In this document: positions 1 to 6,744 of the stretch, in pieces
How the letters are laid out: each line of letters opens with the position of its first letter
How positions within the stretch are numbered: the stretch's first letter is position 1
Assembly: GCA_018053685.1 (NCBI GenBank)
Contig: JAGPKW010000042.1
Coordinates: forward strand, 1-7,061
DNA from: Patescibacteria group bacterium
GTDB lineage: Bacteria > Patescibacteriota > Patescibacteriia > JAGPKW01
DNA: 7,061 nucleotides
Reading direction: 5' to 3'
Made by a program: the position numbers and the translations under genes
The notes under the pieces: model-generated
What the model saw: the letters and a program-made list of their open reading frames with translations, nothing else
Databases searched by the model: none
Told to the model about the DNA's origin: nothing

Positions 1-239
1 CTACTACATACTTTAACCTCTGCTCCATGAGACAATATACTTTTGATCATACGCTCAATATTATATTGTCCATCTGAGGTTTTTTGTTCAGATTTAGCGC
101 AAAAAATAGCATCTGCAAATAAAAATACTTTAACTGAGACATTATCATGTTCTTTTTGCAATGTCATAGCTGTCCTTAATGCATTATATGGTCTATCATC
201 ACCATAGGGAGCATCATTAATTACAATTAAGATATTCAT
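1..239 (-). CDS. DsrE-family protein, N-terminal 79 codons (cut by window edge)
   Basis: I translated this by hand from the ATG at 239-237; the frame stays open to the window edge, giving 79 complete residues. The start reads MNILIVINDAPYGDDRPYNA, followed by a V-x-V-F-L-F-A-D-A segment (residues 35-44), C47, and Y-N-I-E-R-M (59-64). This is the pattern of the small DsrE/YchN-like fold proteins of about 115 residues. In that family the cysteine near the end of this fragment (C78) usually belongs to a Cys-x-x-Cys type site, but the window ends before it can be checked. Related DsrE/TusD proteins handle sulfane sulfur; the function of this stand-alone form is not established. The ATG lies 6 bp after the desaturase stop, with no terminator between, so it is probably read through from the carotenoid operon. 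The family call is firm; the link to carotenoids is only positional. Confidence 0.85.
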   Translation of the reverse strand, partial: MNILIVINDAPYGDDRPYNALRTAMTLQKEHDNVSVKVFLFADAIFCAKSEQKTSDGQYNIERMIKSILSHGAEVKVCS

Positions 240-245
240 AATGTT

Positions 246-1727
246 TTATTTTTTATTTATAAAATTAACAATTCTTTCTGTAGCTAATTTAGAACTAATT
301 ACTACCATTGGTAAACCAGCACCTGGCAAGGTAGAAGAACCAACGTAAAAAGTATTTTTAAAAAATTCATCAAAATTAGCAGGTCTGAAAGCACCTATTT
401 GATTCATTTTATGAGATAATCCCAGACCGGCACCTTGATACAAGTTAAACTTATCTCGCCAATCTTCGGGTGAAAAAGCTTCTCTAACAATAATATTTTG
501 AGAAATATCTTGCTTTATTCGTTCAGAGAAATCAGTTATAATACTTTCTATAATTAATTCTTTATCTTGCCAATTATTTTTATAAATGAGATTAGGTACA
601 GGACATACAAAAAATAGCGCTTCGCATCCATCAGGTGCACATTCTGGATTATTTTTAGAAATCACATTTACATAATAATAAGGTTTCTCTAAAGTACCAG
701 GATCCGTCATAACTTGTTTAGAATATTGTAGATAATTACTACCAATGAAATAATTATGGTGCTCTATTTGTGGCAATTTTGTATTAATGCCCAAATAGAA
801 TGTAAGATATCCCATTGTCCAACTCATTTTATTTAAATGACTGTCATCATATTTTTTTCTTTTAAAAACTTTTCCTCTGAAAAAAGCAGCATCAGCATTT
901 ATGAGATATACATCTGCTTGCCATTTTTTACCATTTTTATCTATTAAATATTTTAAACTATCTCCATCACTATAATAATCTACTATTTCTGTTTGAAAAT
1001 TAAAATCTACATTATAATTTTTTAATAAATTTATCAAACTCTCAATGATAGTATACATCCCACCTTTAACATTATAATATCCACTGTGTCTAAACTCAAT
1101 ATGAGATAATAAAGTATATATAGCATTGGTATCAAAAGGTGTACGCCCTAGAAAAAAAGCAACTAATGAAATTATCTGTTTAGCTTCTTTGGAATCAAAA
1201 TATTTACTTACTTGTTGCCAAAAATTTTTAGTTAATACAGGTAAGTGTTTAGGATTTACCTGCATTAAAGCTTTTAAGTAGTCAAAAATATTATCAAAGT
1301 TTTGTTTAATTACTACATTTACTGTATCATTATATAGTTCAGAAGATTTGTTCAAATACAAATTAAATTTTTCTTTAAAATTAGGTTCAATATTTTCAAA
1401 TTGTTCACTCAATTTATCTAGATCTTTATATAAATAAAATTTTTTATCACTACCTCTGAAATGTACTGTATATAATGGGTCTAATTCAATAAATTCGAAA
1501 GGCATTGGTAGACCGCAATCATTCATCAATTCTTCAAATTCATATGGCATACTAAAAAAACTAGGGCCAGTATCAAATCTAAAGCCTTCTTTTTCCAAAA
1601 TATTTAATCTACCTCCTGGTGTATCTGCTTTTTCTACAAAGACTACGTCATAGCCATTACTAGCTAATCTGAGGCCAGAAGCTAATCCTCCCAACCCAGT
1701 ACCTACTATTAAAATTTTTTCTTTCAT
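246..1727 (-). CDS. crtI: CrtI-family carotene desaturase (phytoene desaturase type)
   Basis: FAD-dependent membrane-associated desaturase of the carotenoid pathway, 493 residues from the chosen start, the usual family length. The N-terminus has the dinucleotide-binding fold: G-T-G-L-G-G at residues 9-14, acidic E32 at the end of the second strand, then P-G-G-R at 37-40 and F-D-T-G-P-S at 51-56. The C-terminus (460-493) carries the family FAD signature, F-Y-V-G-S-S-T-L-P-G-A-G-L-P. The frame is open 16 codons further upstream (to 1775), but I chose the ATG at 1727-1725. It overlaps the TPR gene's TAA as TAATG, and it places the Rossmann strand right at the N-terminus; the extension is only a Lys/Asn-rich tail. 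It is the only desaturase in the window, which favours a phytoene-to-lycopene role. A CrtD-like 3,4-desaturase acting after hydration by the CruF-like protein is a real alternative that cannot be excluded by eye. Confidence 0.88.
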   Translation of the reverse strand: MKEKILIVGTGLGGLASGLRLASNGYDVVFVEKADTPGGRLNILEKEGFRFDTGPSFFSMPYEFEELMNDCGLPMPFEFIELDPLYTVHFRGSDKKFYLYKDLDKLSEQFENIEPNFKEKFNLYLNKSSELYNDTVNVVIKQNFDNIFDYLKALMQVNPKHLPVLTKNFWQQVSKYFDSKEAKQIISLVAFFLGRTPFDTNAIYTLLSHIEFRHSGYYNVKGGMYTIIESLINLLKNYNVDFNFQTEIVDYYSDGDSLKYLIDKNGKKWQADVYLINADAAFFRGKVFKRKKYDDSHLNKMSWTMGYLTFYLGINTKLPQIEHHNYFIGSNYLQYSKQVMTDPGTLEKPYYYVNVISKNNPECAPDGCEALFFVCPVPNLIYKNNWQDKELIIESIITDFSERIKQDISQNIIVREAFSPEDWRDKFNLYQGAGLGLSHKMNQIGAFRPANFDEFFKNTFYVGSSTLPGAGLPMVVISSKLATERIVNFINKK

Positions 1728-2458
1728 TATATTGTTTTTTTTATTAATTCTGGATATATTTGATTTTTTACCCATAGAAAATTGGGTTCTATTTTCAAAA
1801 CTTTTTTAGCATATTGTAATGCTTTATCATATTGTTTATTATCTATGTAGCAATTGATAATAGTAACCAATAGGTTTAAATAATTCCAATTATTTTTGAG
1901 CATCTCAGGATTTCTTTCTATAATATTCAATGCTTTTAAATAATAATCGATAGCTTTGACTTTAGAGCCTCCAGCTATAGCAGGAGCATAGTAATAAATG
2001 TTTGCTAGTTGTAAATAAGCAAAATAATTATTAGGATCTATCTCTATGGCTTTATTAGCATATGATTGACTTTTCATTCCTATCAATGGGGCTTTGTATG
2101 GGTTAATGCCAATTTCGAAACCTATAAAAGCAGCTTTGTATGCATTTATCATCGAAGTATTATAGCTTATATTTTCCAAATATTCTAATCTTTTTTGTGC
2201 TCTTTTAAGATAGGATTTTGCTTCATCATTTTTTTCATTATCGATGCACCAAGCTATATAGCCGTATTCATAATTTATTAGATCAAGCTTTGCTCTATTG
2301 GTTAAATATTTTGAGTTGTTTAGAGAGTCGATTAATTCTCGCCAATCATTCATTTTGCCTCTAATATATGCTTCATAAATTTTTTTATTATTTTGGCTAA
2401 ATAAGTTGAAAGATATAAAAAATAAAATTATTAATATCGTATAATTCTTTCTTTCCAT
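1727..2458 (-). CDS. Exported tetratricopeptide-repeat protein of unknown function
   Basis: A 243-residue protein with a clear N-terminal signal peptide: basic M-E-R-K, hydrophobic core at about 6-20, then F-S-Q-N, a typical Bacteroidota cleavage region. No lipobox cysteine is present, so it is probably periplasmic. The rest is helical. TPR-like units can be read at about 130-181 (including A-N-K-A-I-E-I-D-P-N and K-A-I-D-Y-Y-L-K-A-L) and 195-227 (including Y-D-K-A-L-Q-Y-A-K-K-V-L-K-I-E-P-N). Between the helices of the first unit is an insert, A-P-A-I-A-G-G-S-K (158-166). The upstream glycosyltransferase ends 28 bp inside this gene and the desaturase ATG overlaps its stop by one base, so it sits in the heart of the operon and is probably translationally coupled. 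No enzymatic motif is visible. TPRs bind proteins, so a scaffold role is plausible but unproven. The start is supported by the signal peptide beginning at this methionine. Confidence 0.85.
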   Translation of the reverse strand: MERKNYTILIILFFISFNLFSQNNKKIYEAYIRGKMNDWRELIDSLNNSKYLTNRAKLDLINYEYGYIAWCIDNEKNDEAKSYLKRAQKRLEYLENISYNTSMINAYKAAFIGFEIGINPYKAPLIGMKSQSYANKAIEIDPNNYFAYLQLANIYYYAPAIAGGSKVKAIDYYLKALNIIERNPEMLKNNWNYLNLLVTIINCYIDNKQYDKALQYAKKVLKIEPNFLWVKNQIYPELIKKTI

Positions 2459-3522
2459 TGATAATCTTTTTTGTTTTTTCTTATAATACTATAAAACATT
2501 ACATGAATCATAAATACTAGCTGTAATGGGAAAAGTAATAAATTTAGAAATGGTTTTTGTTTAGTTAAAATCGAATATAAAATCTGAATAATAATTAATA
2601 ATAAAAAATATGTAATTACTAAACTATTATTCAAAAACATTACAGGTACAAAGCCCAATGTAGCAAATAGCCAAAAAATAAAAGCTATTATGGGTTGATT
2701 ACCAAAAAACATAAAAATATTTTTAGCAAAACCATTCAAAGCTTCTTGGTAGGAAGTGTACATCCTACATTGTACTCTTTTATCTCCTGTTATACATGCT
2801 ATTTTAATATTTTGCTTCTTATAATATCTAGCTATATTTATATCTTCTACGTGTGAATTTTTAAATTTTTCATGGGGATTTACCTTCTTATATGTATCGG
2901 CTTCAAATAGCATAAATTGACCATTAGCAGCACTATGAGCTGAAAATGGAGATTTTTGAACAAATATTAATGGCAAAAGCGTAAGTAATATATAATTCAT
3001 AATAGGTACTGATATTTCCTCTCCCAAAGTTTTTAAAACCTGAATAGGAAATATAGATAATAAACCAAGATTGTGCTTTTTGAGATGAGCCACCACACTA
3101 GGAACTATATCGTCATATAATCTCACGTCCGCATCAATGAATAAATAATATTTACCATGAGCATTTTTAGCTAAATTATAGCAAGCATAATTTTTACCTA
3201 ACCATCCATCAGGTAATTCTTTCCCTTTTATTAGTTTAATGTTTGGATTTCTGTTTACATATTTCTCAACTATTTGACATGTATTATCTGTAGATAAATC
3301 ATCATATATTATGATTTCTGTATTTTGTAATTTTAAATTTTGTAAATTTTCTATTAATTGAGCTATATTCTTTTCTTCATTTCGCACAGGTATCAAAATA
3401 GATACTTCTGGGTTATCTAGTAAATCTGTACTCCTGATTTTTTGACGAAAAATAAAATTTATCACTATCGTAATAAATTGATAAATAATAAATATAAAAG
3501 AAAATATAGCTATATACACCAT
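2431..3522 (-). CDS. Membrane-bound family 2 glycosyltransferase, CruG/CrtQ-like (carotenoid glycosylation)
   Basis: A 363-residue GT2 enzyme, probably transferring a sugar from an activated nucleotide sugar to a carotenoid hydroxyl or carboxyl on the cytoplasmic face of the inner membrane. There is one N-terminal membrane helix (about 2-24), then the GT-A domain: V-S-I-L-I-P-V-R-N-E-E (40-50), Y-D-D at 73-75, the metal-binding D-A-D at 130-132, and a catalytic-base region H-V-E-D-I-N-I-A-R at 224-232. A Q-C-R-M-Y segment follows (251-255) in the place where related enzymes have an Arg-rich Q/RxxRW-like motif. Three further hydrophobic segments fill the C-terminus (about 277-297, 301-319, 327-345). 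The fold and topology match CruG-type and staphyloxanthin CrtQ-type enzymes. Its position beside the CruF-like and acyltransferase genes supports a carotenoid acceptor. The sugar and the acceptor carbon cannot be read from sequence. The ATG overlaps the acyltransferase TAA by one base (TAATG). Confidence 0.88.
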   Translation of the reverse strand: MVYIAIFSFIFIIYQFITIVINFIFRQKIRSTDLLDNPEVSILIPVRNEEKNIAQLIENLQNLKLQNTEIIIYDDLSTDNTCQIVEKYVNRNPNIKLIKGKELPDGWLGKNYACYNLAKNAHGKYYLFIDADVRLYDDIVPSVVAHLKKHNLGLLSIFPIQVLKTLGEEISVPIMNYILLTLLPLIFVQKSPFSAHSAANGQFMLFEADTYKKVNPHEKFKNSHVEDINIARYYKKQNIKIACITGDKRVQCRMYTSYQEALNGFAKNIFMFFGNQPIIAFIFWLFATLGFVPVMFLNNSLVITYFLLLIIIQILYSILTKQKPFLNLLLFPLQLVFMIHVMFYSIIRKNKKDYQWKERIIRY

Positions 3523-4142
3523 TATGAAATCTTATTTTTTTGAGTTTCCAGACTATCTACATAAAATTGATTGTAAACTAACCTAATATCTTGATTTTTT
3601 AATTCATAACTAGATATACCTTTCAAATACATAAATACTGTGGGTTTAGGATTAGAAAAATAATCAACAAAATTAACTAATAGTATAATTTGTATTTCAT
3701 TATTAGTTTTTTGTATAATTTTTTCAATACCATTTTTAAAAATTATCTTATCATTATAAATAGAATTTATGGCGCCTTGAGGAAACATAAATATCATATT
3801 TCGAGGATTATGTAAAAGAGTAACTGCATAATCTATAGATTCCATGACAGAACGAGATCCAGGATTTACTGAAAATGCTCCAGAATAATTAAAATACCAA
3901 TGCTTCTTTAATTGGTTTTCTAACATCATAAAATGAAACTTTCGGTGTATTAAATTTAAATTTAAATGCATTATCCAGAATCCATCCCACCAGCTAATAT
4001 GATTAGCTATTATCAAAATAGGTAATCCATTATCTTTGAAATCTGATATTAGCTCAATGTGATCAAAATTTTTTCTAATCAAATATTTAGTATAAAACTG
4101 AAAAAAAGGGTATATAACAAAATGATGTTTAGCCTTTATCAT
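3522..4142 (-). CDS. PlsC-like acyltransferase, probably acylating the carotenoid glycoside
   Basis: A short (206 residues) member of the lysophospholipid/glycerolphosphate acyltransferase superfamily. Block I is N-H-I-S-W-W-D (47-53), giving the catalytic H-x4-D pair H48/D53. Block II is G-A-F-S-V-N-P-G-S-R-S (88-98). Block III reads F-P-Q-G (120-123) instead of the usual F-P-E-G. There is no long N-terminal anchor, though the first 20 residues are aromatic and basic and could lie on the membrane. In known pathways such enzymes esterify the sugar of carotenoid glycosides (CruD in green sulfur bacteria, CrtO in staphyloxanthin synthesis). Placement between the CruF-like and glycosyltransferase genes points to the same job here, but this is inference; a phospholipid substrate is the alternative. 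It overlaps the downstream DUF422 gene by 4 bp (ATGA) and the glycosyltransferase by 1 bp. Confidence 0.85.
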   Translation of the reverse strand: MIKAKHHFVIYPFFQFYTKYLIRKNFDHIELISDFKDNGLPILIIANHISWWDGFWIMHLNLNLIHRKFHFMMLENQLKKHWYFNYSGAFSVNPGSRSVMESIDYAVTLLHNPRNMIFMFPQGAINSIYNDKIIFKNGIEKIIQKTNNEIQIILLVNFVDYFSNPKPTVFMYLKGISSYELKNQDIRLVYNQFYVDSLETQKNKIS

Positions 4143-4798
4143 AGAATGAAATTAAAAAAAATTGCCAAAAATATAAAAAAAGCAAATTGAGTAAAAAATA
4201 ATGTAATAGCTATAGGATTAAGTGTATTTAACTTAAATATCTTAAATAATAACACAAAAATCATAGATATAACATACCAATGCAAATAATTAGTAATGGG
4301 TATAGTATTTTGCTCCCATGACCACATATTTAGTGCAGGTGCTACGTGCTCTAATGCTAAATCATATAAAACCATTAATAATGGAGCTAATATTATGACA
4401 AAAATGGATTTTAACCCTAAATGATCCCAAAATGAAGTGCTACAATATGTGAGAAAAAGCCAATTAAATCCAATCAATATTGGGGTTTCTAATATTTTGA
4501 TACCTAAAGCATTGCCATAATTATATGTACCAAATATTTTACCAGTTTTCACACCTAATACTTCTAAAAAAAAGCTTGATAATAGAATAGAAATAAAAAT
4601 AATAATATGTTTACTATCATATGGATAGTGATATATAGCTAGTAAATAAATATTTAATATTAAAGCTAATGGTGTTATAAAAATAAAGATATCCCTAGTA
4701 TAGGGTATTATAAAACCTAAAATACCAATTGTATAAAATACAAAAATAAATTTTTTTATCTCTTTTAAAGATAATTTATCCTTGGGATATAAACTCAT
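4139..4798 (-). CDS. cruF: CruF-like carotenoid biosynthesis membrane protein (DUF422 family)
   Basis: A 219-residue integral membrane protein with about six or seven hydrophobic helices. Recognisable family blocks are F-L-E-V-L-G-V-K-T-G-K-I-F-G-T-Y-N-Y-G (77-95), E-T-P-I-L-I-G-F-N-W (104-113) and Y-D-L-A-L-E-H-V-A-P (145-154) followed by M-W-S-W-E (158-162). The charged and polar residues E79, Y92, E104, N112, D146 and E150 inside or next to membrane helices are candidates for the active site. Characterised relatives (CruF of cyanobacteria and Deinococcus, and the haloarchaeal bacterioruberin enzyme) are C-1',2' hydratases that add water to the psi end of an acyclic or monocyclic carotenoid. 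Here it would supply the tertiary hydroxyl for the neighbouring glycosyltransferase. The exact substrate is unknown, so the symbol is assigned on family grounds. It starts 11 bp after the lipocalin stop and its TGA overlaps the acyltransferase ATG. Confidence 0.87.
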   Translation of the reverse strand: MSLYPKDKLSLKEIKKFIFVFYTIGILGFIIPYTRDIFIFITPLALILNIYLLAIYHYPYDSKHIIIFISILLSSFFLEVLGVKTGKIFGTYNYGNALGIKILETPILIGFNWLFLTYCSTSFWDHLGLKSIFVIILAPLLMVLYDLALEHVAPALNMWSWEQNTIPITNYLHWYVISMIFVLLFKIFKLNTLNPIAITLFFTQFAFFIFLAIFFNFIL

Positions 4799-4809
4799 TT
4801 ATTTAAAAT

Positions 4810-5334
4810 TTAGTTTTGACTTATCCATAATATCTTATTAGTATCATAACCAATTTTTTTTGCAATTGTCAAATAATGCAATTTAATATTATCAGGTATA
4901 TACGGCTGTCTAGATAATATCCATAGATAATCTAAGCTCTCACCTATCACCAAAGCATAATTATAATTACTATCAATTGATATCACGTTATAACCAGAAT
5001 AAAATGGACCAAAAAAAGAAACTTTTAGCATTGCAATATCATTTTCATTAACCAATTTAGCCTTGCCTATTGCCTCTTGCCATTTATTTTTCAGAGTATC
5101 ATATCCTCTATTTAATACTTTTACAGTTCCATTTTTATTTAATGAGTACTCTGCAGTAGTGTTTATCAAACCACTTTCATATTTAAAGTCTATACGAGCT
5201 ATTTCATACCATTTGCCTAAATATTTTTCTAAATCAAAGGGACGATATGCCTGTGCACCCTCTGGTATTGTAACTTTTGAACATGATAAGCTTAGTATAA
5301 CTACTGCTAAAAAAATTAGATTTTTTGTTTTCAT
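4810..5334 (-). CDS. blc: Blc-like lipocalin, predicted lipoprotein
   Basis: A 174-residue bacterial lipocalin. The first 18 residues form a lipoprotein signal peptide: M-K-T-K-N, a hydrophobic core, then L-S-L-S-C with C18 as the probable lipidated cysteine. The -3 residue is Ser rather than the preferred Leu, so the lipobox is slightly atypical. The mature part shows lipocalin motif 1, G-K-W-Y-E-I-A-R (40-47), the Blc-type N-x-N-G-T-V-K-V-L-N-R-G-Y stretch (66-78), and the late block W-I-L-S-R-Q-P (138-144), matching the W-I-L-S-R-x-P of Blc. Lipocalins are eight-stranded barrels that carry hydrophobic ligands; E. coli Blc is an outer-membrane lipoprotein that binds lysophospholipids. Position between idi and the CruF-like gene, 15 and 11 bp away, makes it a true operon member. 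A carotenoid or carotenoid ester as ligand is an attractive inference but not shown by sequence. Confidence 0.9.
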   Translation of the reverse strand: MKTKNLIFLAVVILSLSCSKVTIPEGAQAYRPFDLEKYLGKWYEIARIDFKYESGLINTTAEYSLNKNGTVKVLNRGYDTLKNKWQEAIGKAKLVNENDIAMLKVSFFGPFYSGYNVISIDSNYNYALVIGESLDYLWILSRQPYIPDNIKLHYLTIAKKIGYDTNKILWISQN

Positions 5335-5349
5335 AAATTTTATATTTTT

Positions 5350-5895
5350 TTAATTATTATTATAAATTTCAGCAAAATTATTTTCTATAAAAGCTAATAT
5401 TCTATTAAAAATAATTTTAAACCAAATAGTATATTTATCTGGATTTTCATTAAGATCTTCAATTATTTTATAAATATCCAAATAAATATATTCACATACC
5501 TCATTATGATTTATAATGGGAAGATCATCAGACAAACCTACAAAAACATGATCATATTCATGCTCTATGAGTTCATTATTCAATTTTTCATCATATATAA
5601 AATCAAATAATTTAGATAATTTAACATTTTTGATGCCCATCTCCTCAAATAATCTTCTGTTAGCTGCATCCAAATTGGTTTCGTTTGGGAAAGGGTGTGT
5701 ACATGCAGTATTAGACCATAAACCAGCAGAATGATATTTATTTAGAGCTCTCCTCTGCAATAACAATTCTTGTTTAGAATTAAAAATAAAAACTGACACA
5801 GCTCTATGTAATAAACCTTTTTGGTGAGCTACTAACTTATCAATATATCCGATAGGATTATCATTATTATCTACTAAAATCACTAAATCTGTCAT
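5350..5895 (-). CDS. idi: Isopentenyl-diphosphate delta-isomerase, type I
   Basis: Nudix-fold type I isomerase, 181 residues as expected, interconverting isopentenyl and dimethylallyl diphosphate in the cytoplasm and so feeding GGPP synthesis for CrtB. Active-site elements are all present: metal ligands H24 and H30 in A-H-Q-K-G-L-L-H-R-A, the catalytic cysteine C65 with H67 in N-T-A-C-T-H-P (62-68), the degenerate Nudix helix R-R-L-F-E-E-M-G (80-87), and E111/E113 in E-H-E-Y-D-H (111-116). These correspond to Cys67, His69, Glu114 and Glu116 of the E. coli enzyme. The ATG lies 3 bp after the crtB stop, so the two are almost certainly co-translated. The C-terminus ends in an Asn run (N-N-N), reflecting the AT-rich composition. 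The identity is secure, and nothing looks broken. Confidence 0.96.
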   Translation of the reverse strand: MTDLVILVDNNDNPIGYIDKLVAHQKGLLHRAVSVFIFNSKQELLLQRRALNKYHSAGLWSNTACTHPFPNETNLDAANRRLFEEMGIKNVKLSKLFDFIYDEKLNNELIEHEYDHVFVGLSDDLPIINHNEVCEYIYLDIYKIIEDLNENPDKYTIWFKIIFNRILAFIENNFAEIYNNN

Positions 5896-5898
5896 AAA

Positions 5899-6744
5899 TT
5901 ATGATTTTTTAAATGTTAAATATCTAAAGTATTGCTGCACTATTACTATAAATTTTCTGAAATTTGATAACCTTATTCTTTTAGATAAAATAGCTTCATA
6001 TGACAATTTTCGCATTTTTTTAAATAGTTTAAGATAATATGAATATGCTATAGAAACGGCAAGTTCAGAACGTCCATGTAGATATTTAATTCCTTTATAT
6101 GCCTCTTTAAAATCGTTTTCTATTGATCTTTCAATTAATTTCTTAGTATTATTATCAAATTTTCCATTACTAATTTCAGGAAAATAAATTCTACCTAAAT
6201 ATTGCGTGTCAAAATTTAAATCTCTTAAGAAATTTACTTTTTGAAAAGCAGAACCTAACTTGCGCGCAGAATATTCTAATTTATCATATAAATTATCATC
6301 TCCGTCACAAAATACTTGCAAACACATCAACCCTACTACATCTGCAGAACCATAAATATAATTTTCTATTTCGATCTTGGTTTCATATTTCTCTATTGTG
6401 AGATCTGACTCCATACTTTTTATAAAAGCTTCTATATGCTCTCGCTTGATATTAAATTTTTTCACTGTATCTACGAATGAAACAATAATAGGATTGGTAT
6501 GAATATTATTATTTATAGTATAATATAGATCTTCCTTCAAATCATCTAGTAAATATTGCTGATTGTGACCAGCAAAACTATCCACAATCTCATCAGCTAA
6601 TCTAACAAATCCGTAAATAGCATAAATAGCCTTTCTTTTTTCACTCTCTAGTAAAGATGTAGCTAGTGAAAATGAAGTACTATAATTTTTAGTAATTAAC
6701 TTAGAAATTTCATAACTATTTTGTATGAAAAAATTTATATCCAT
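5899..6744 (-). CDS. crtB: Phytoene synthase
   Basis: Head-to-head prenyltransferase of the trans-isoprenyl diphosphate synthase fold, 281 residues, close to the usual bacterial length. It condenses two geranylgeranyl diphosphates to phytoene, the first committed carotenoid step. Both Asp-rich Mg-diphosphate motifs are present: D-E-I-V-D at 51-55 (in R-L-A-D-E-I-V-D) and D-L-N-F-D at 175-179 (in N-F-L-R-D-L-N-F-D). Other family marks are Y-S-T-S-F-S-L-A (21-28), Y-G-S-A-D-V-V-G-L-M (131-140), L-G-x-A-F-Q-K-V-N-F-L-R-D (163-175) and G-R-I-Y-F-P (184-189). A C30 (CrtM-like) or squalene-type substrate cannot be excluded by eye, but the motif set and the CruF/CrtI neighbours favour C40. It is the first gene of the run, downstream of the only sizeable gap, so it probably leads the operon. 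No Shine-Dalgarno sequence precedes the ATG; the leader is purely A/T. Confidence 0.95.
   Translation of the reverse strand: MDINFFIQNSYEISKLITKNYSTSFSLATSLLESEKRKAIYAIYGFVRLADEIVDSFAGHNQQYLLDDLKEDLYYTINNNIHTNPIIVSFVDTVKKFNIKREHIEAFIKSMESDLTIEKYETKIEIENYIYGSADVVGLMCLQVFCDGDDNLYDKLEYSARKLGSAFQKVNFLRDLNFDTQYLGRIYFPEISNGKFDNNTKKLIERSIENDFKEAYKGIKYLHGRSELAVSIAYSYYLKLFKKMRKLSYEAILSKRIRLSNFRKFIVIVQQYFRYLTFKKS

Noticed and set aside
4139..4798. Lycopene cyclase of the CrtYcd type as identity for the 219-residue membrane protein
   Set aside because: It is also a small multi-helix carotenoid protein, but the E-V-L-G-V-K-T-G-x-x-F-G-x-Y-x-Y-G and Y-D-L-A-L-E-H-V-A-P blocks are those of the CruF/DUF422 family.
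5063..5353. Plus-strand open frame of 96 codons opposite the lipocalin gene
   Set aside because: It lies almost entirely antisense to the lipocalin, which has clear family motifs. Its translation shows no recognisable domain and has the look of a chance antisense frame.
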